Assembly (NCBI GenBank): GCA_946558465.1
Contig: CAMNTM010000001.1
Coordinates: 310,001 to 374,000 of the forward strand
Reading direction: 5' to 3'
DNA length: 64,000 nucleotides
From: an uncultured Lachnospiraceae bacterium
GTDB lineage: Bacteria; Bacillota; Clostridia; Lachnospirales; Lachnospiraceae
This document shows, piece after piece, positions 60,720-64,000 of the stretch. Each line of letters opens with the position of its first letter. Position 1 is the first letter of the stretch. The notes beneath the pieces were generated by a model. That model made no database searches and was not told the origin of the DNA. It was given only the letters and a program-made list of their open reading frames with translations. A program made the translations under genes and the position numbers.

Positions 60720-61887
60720 ATCCTTTCCTCTTCCATACATCATCCAGCCTGCACAGTACACTCTCCCAATTCTCTAACACCTTCTCCCTGCTAAATCTGC
60801 CGGCTGACTCTCTCGCCGCAATTCCCATCTTCCTGCGAAGCTCTGCATCTCTCATAAACACTTCCATCTTTTCAGCGAATTTTTCAATCTCACCAGGTTC
60901 TATTAAAAAACCATCCTTTCCATCAGCCACAATCTCCTTCGGTCCTGCCTTACAGTTATAGCTTACAACGGGATTTGAAAAAAACATTGCTTCCAAAAGT
61001 ACCATTCCAAATCCCTCATCTCTGGAAGGCAATACAAAAAACGCTGCTTCTTTGTAATACCTTTCAATATCCGGAACATTTCCAATCAGCCGTATATGTT
61101 TTAGTCCGGCCTTTTTTATCGCTTTTTCTAAGCTTATCCGTTCTTCACCTTCACCGGCAATGATAACCTCCCATTTTGGATAGTCATCCTCCAATCTTTT
61201 CCAGCTCTGAATTAAGAGGTCGAAGCCCTTTGCTCTTGTAAGCCTTCCGGCTGCAAAAATCATAGGCTGTCTTTTACATTCAGCAAAATCCACCCCTTTG
61301 GTCTCCCGTTCATAAAGCATATACGGAACCGGGTTATAAATCTGAGTGATTCCACATTTCAATTTCAGATTTTTCTGATAATACCCCTTATCCTCCTGCG
61401 TCAATACAACCAGCTCATCTGCATATCTGCATACCAGTCTCCGGATTATTTTTCTAAGATAATGATTTTTTGAAAAATGATAATAATAATTAAAATGCTC
61501 CCAGGAAACCCATCTGAGTCCCTTCATCCGTCTTTTCAGAAATAAAGAATAGCAACCCAGAATAATATCCACATCCACCAAAATCTCTGCCTTTTCTTTC
61601 TGCAGAATTCGGTTCAAATAATGAAGCCTTCCTATAATCCCTGTTATTCCTGTACCTTTAAACTCCTGCTCTATCCAGTAAAGCTTTATTCCCTCATATA
61701 AATCGAAAAAGCTTTTCCCCTCCCCCCACAGGCTCATAATAAATACAGAAAAACCTCTTTCATACAATCCGTTGGCAATAACCGACAGAACTCTCTCTGT
61801 TCCCCCGGAATGGCTCATATTTCCGATAAAAAAGCAGACTCTTTTCTTTTTCTTACTGCAGTCTGACCATTCCAATACGGTATCCAT
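60697..61887 (-). CDS. GT4 family glycosyltransferase
   Basis: A 396-aa GT-B enzyme with FFIGNMSHSGGTERVLSVIA near residue 20, FAAGRLTRAKGFDLLIQSWK near 215 and PSRDEGFGMVLLEAMFFSNP near 290, the EX7E-type donor site of GT4 retaining transferases. The start at 61887 follows GAGGAGG by nine bases and overlaps the end of the DUF4874/DUF4832 gene; its end overlaps the next start, so the three genes are coupled. Confidence 0.92.
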   Translation of the reverse strand: MDTVLEWSDCSKKKKRVCFFIGNMSHSGGTERVLSVIANGLYERGFSVFIMSLWGEGKSFFDLYEGIKLYWIEQEFKGTGITGIIGRLHYLNRILQKEKAEILVDVDIILGCYSLFLKRRMKGLRWVSWEHFNYYYHFSKNHYLRKIIRRLVCRYADELVVLTQEDKGYYQKNLKLKCGITQIYNPVPYMLYERETKGVDFAECKRQPMIFAAGRLTRAKGFDLLIQSWKRLEDDYPKWEVIIAGEGEERISLEKAIKKAGLKHIRLIGNVPDIERYYKEAAFFVLPSRDEGFGMVLLEAMFFSNPVVSYNCKAGPKEIVADGKDGFLIEPGEIEKFAEKMEVFMRDAELRRKMGIAARESAGRFSREKVLENWESVLCRLDDVWKRKGYGRRGKK

Positions 61888-63298
61888 ACTGCTCTTCCTC
61901 CTCTTCATTTGCCAGCTGGATATGTTCGCCGCTGTCCGGGTCAATCATAGAAAAATATACCTTGTAAGTTCCCTTTTCCAACTCGCTGACCTCTATATCT
62001 GTATGAATTGTTAAAGACTCTTCTGAATCCCTTCCTCCTGACAACTCATGCACAGACCCTGACAGCTCATGGGACAGAAGTTTTGGCTCTTCCTCGTTAT
62101 AAAAAGTCAAGTTTAATTCCGGTTCTCTATATATGGGAGCAAAACCGGCATTCTTTATCTCAATATCTACAGAAAGTGTCTCTTCATTCTGCTCCTTTAT
62201 CACTGCCTTCTCTATAAACAAACGATAGCCCAGATGCCTTTCAATATAAGAATATCCATCCATGCCTTCAAAGCACCCTTTTTCTGTAACCGTCTTTTGC
62301 GCCCATTTATTCAAAACCTCCTGATCATAATCCTTATTCAGATATGTCACATGCATAGTCTGAAGCTCCTCCAGCGCATGCTCAAAATCATTATAGGCAT
62401 TATCCATAATCACCTCTCCCCCATTCGGCGTCACACGGCACAGCTCCTCCTGAAATTCCAGCTCTGCTTCCCTGCTCCATTTTGGATAATTTCTATACTG
62501 CATATCGTCTTCTGAGGCATACGTCCCATAATCACTGGCATTTCCAAGCATTCCATCATTAAAAAGTCCCAGTCTTCCCGCAAACGGATGATTGGTCAGC
62601 GCCCCCTCCAGCTTATACTCCATCTGTGTAATACACCGCCACTGCGCTGGTGTGCGCACAGCCAGATAGACAGAATCATCGGTTATATCCGCCATCTTTC
62701 CTGCAAGCTGCCTGAGCTCCGCATCAGAATCATACTGCGTCCCATTCATCTCTCCCCAGTTTCCGATAAAAATTCCCTGCACAACAAAGAGCTGCTTCCT
62801 ATGCTTATCCAGAATTCCCTTCACCTGCTCCATATGGCTCATGATAATTTCCAGGTGTTCCGGTTCATGCCGTTCGATCTCGCCTTCCGTATCATATACA
62901 AACCGTACAATAAGCTGCTTATCAATCAAGTCCAATGCGTTAAAAAGCTCTGCTATATTTGAAAGCCCTGCTTCTGAAATCTCGCCCTCACGATAGTTTT
63001 GCAGACATACCTGTATAAAAGTTAATCTGGTATCCACATCATCTTTATACTTTTTTTCAATAAGCCCGTCATAATCCTGCTTTTCGTCCGTAATCATAAA
63101 GCTGTACAGACTGTAAAACCCTCTCCTGGGATTTTGAAGCTCTTTCGAGGACTCTGTAAATGTAAAAGTCTCTATTTCTATTTCCAACTTATCCTCTCTC
63201 AATGCAGACCAACAAATAAGTATCGTCAGTACTACTGCTGTCACCAGCGCGCACCCGGCCGCAATCCCTCGATATTTCTTTTCTCTTTTTTCCGCCAT
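61853..63298 (-). CDS. Membrane-anchored DUF4874/DUF4832 protein
   Basis: A 481-aa protein with an N-terminal membrane helix (residues 10-32) and a large extracytoplasmic part. LQNPRRGFYSLYSFMITDEK near 55-75 and GIFIGNWGEMNGTQYDSDAE near 178-197 match the DUF4874 family, a TIM-barrel-like putative glycosidase domain. The C-terminal part (about 370-481) is a beta-rich DUF4832-like domain. The names are from memory. It may trim or recognise the surface glycan. Confidence 0.8.
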   Translation of the reverse strand: MAEKREKKYRGIAAGCALVTAVVLTILICWSALREDKLEIEIETFTFTESSKELQNPRRGFYSLYSFMITDEKQDYDGLIEKKYKDDVDTRLTFIQVCLQNYREGEISEAGLSNIAELFNALDLIDKQLIVRFVYDTEGEIERHEPEHLEIIMSHMEQVKGILDKHRKQLFVVQGIFIGNWGEMNGTQYDSDAELRQLAGKMADITDDSVYLAVRTPAQWRCITQMEYKLEGALTNHPFAGRLGLFNDGMLGNASDYGTYASEDDMQYRNYPKWSREAELEFQEELCRVTPNGGEVIMDNAYNDFEHALEELQTMHVTYLNKDYDQEVLNKWAQKTVTEKGCFEGMDGYSYIERHLGYRLFIEKAVIKEQNEETLSVDIEIKNAGFAPIYREPELNLTFYNEEEPKLLSHELSGSVHELSGGRDSEESLTIHTDIEVSELEKGTYKVYFSMIDPDSGEHIQLANEEEEEQYGYRIGMVRLQ

Positions 63299-63300
63299 AG

Positions 63301-64000
63301 CTATTTCATACCTAAGTTATAGAATTCCCCCGGATTCTGTCTGAAATAATAACAGACAAAATCCTCATCCTCATAGTAAACCTTCATTTCAGACGGATGC
63401 TCCTCCTGAAAACGCTGACACCATTCATACGCTTTCGATTCAAGAACAATACGATTCTCAAATCTGGTGTATTCCAGCCACGGATTCTGATATTCCTTCA
63501 AATCCTTCCCTGCCTCTTCTTCAGAAACTCCCCCGGATATTATCTCAGGCGCTTGACTTGCCCCGCTTTCAGGATACTTTTTAGAATACTTATCCCAATA
63601 TATTTCCATATATTTTTCTTCTCCTATCCAGGAAGGCCCTTCAAAAAAATATGCCTGTGCATACAAAATCGGTCTTTTTTCTACATATACAAATATATAT
63701 TCAGCTGCAAGCTCATAATTCTTATTCCGGATATTTTTGACAAAGGACAATAACTCCATATGCCCTCCGCTTTGGATAACAGGATATAATTCATCGGTAG
63801 GAGCCACAACAACATAACTGTTTTCAGGAAATGTATCTATAATTGAATTTGTCACTGAAACAACGGAATTATACTTCGTCAGCTCATAAAATAAAAATCC
63901 CCTGTAATTTCCTGACACTACAATTAATACATATGCCCCCACCATTGCAAAAACAGAGAATATGTTCATATATCTCTCTTCAAAGGTTCCGGCAAGAAGG
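63301..64000 (-). CDS. C-terminal part of a membrane protein, truncated by the window
   Basis: The visible 233 codons have no start: the frame stays open to the window edge (LLAGTFEERY before the internal Met at 63969). A membrane helix (residues about 14-34 of the visible part) is followed by an extracytoplasmic domain of about 190 residues (ENSYVVVAPTDELYPVIQSG...). It resembles the C-terminal region of large polytopic proteins in glycan loci, but no family is assigned. It ends three bases before the DUF4874/DUF4832 start and is co-transcribed. Confidence 0.6.
   Translation of the reverse strand, partial: LLAGTFEERYMNIFSVFAMVGAYVLIVVSGNYRGFLFYELTKYNSVVSVTNSIIDTFPENSYVVVAPTDELYPVIQSGGHMELLSFVKNIRNKNYELAAEYIFVYVEKRPILYAQAYFFEGPSWIGEEKYMEIYWDKYSKKYPESGASQAPEIISGGVSEEEAGKDLKEYQNPWLEYTRFENRIVLESKAYEWCQRFQEEHPSEMKVYYEDEDFVCYYFRQNPGEFYNLGMK

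Overview
The window looks like a Lachnospiraceae (Clostridia) chromosome. A Tn1549-like integrative conjugative element (ICE) fills roughly 1-32.6 kb, and host chromosome fills the rest. The assignment is inference from gene content: greA-lysS and birA/coaX/dusB housekeeping clusters, low-to-moderate GC, strong AGGAGG-type ribosome binding sites, an LPXTG-type surface protein, and a Tn1549-type transfer module (PrgI, Maff2, TraG/VirD4, PcfB, MOBP relaxase, MobC, DUF3848, a giant methylase-helicase, ParA). Almost every gene lies on the minus strand, so genes are read from high to low coordinates.

ICE, about 32.6 kb down to 1 (continuing off the left edge). Its end carries six 9-bp TGTCGTAAA iterons and abuts the 3' end of lysS. 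Next come a small gene broken by an amber codon, a structured leader, parA, a frameshifted parB, a lipoprotein, a 1411-aa thioester/SpaA-type adhesin, small accessory genes, the 3132-aa methylase-helicase with a complete tnpV gene nested in another frame, DNA-processing genes, a candidate oriT, mobC, the relaxase, pcfB, an ArdC-like gene, the TraG coupling ATPase, the Maff2 pilin-like protein, a VirB6-like protein and PrgI. Two genes with their own promoter and terminator interrupt the conserved order: an unknown protein at 11.5-12.5 kb and a nucleotidyltransferase-like protein at 0.4-1.1 kb. The integrase, VirB4 and the other element end are not in the window.

Host region, 32.7-49.5 kb: greA-lysS behind a consensus promoter; birA, a DUF6145-like gene, coaX and dusB; a single open frame joining a patatin-like phospholipase to ornithine carbamoyltransferase; an NfeD/SPFH pair; an rRNA/tRNA methyltransferase; a Ca/Na exchanger; an orphan protein resembling the N-terminus of D-proline reductase proprotein; a LUD protein; a class M-like sirtuin; an Rrf2 regulator with an adjacent NAD(P)-binding protein and visible operators; a Tag glycosylase; tRNA-Cys; a PucR regulator. 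A palindromic GGGGACGGGG repeat family occupies four intergenic loci between 37.0 and 44.2 kb.

Glycan region, 49.6-64 kb: one long minus-strand operon for a surface polysaccharide or glycolipid. It has four GT2 and one GT4 glycosyltransferases, a polysaccharide deacetylase, an ABC exporter, an FrhB-type iron-sulfur protein, a pyruvyl transferase, a membrane-anchored DUF4874/DUF4832 protein, a truncated membrane protein, and a tandemly duplicated PP-loop-like protein whose first copy is interrupted by an in-frame amber codon. The operon ends in a terminator near 49.64 kb.
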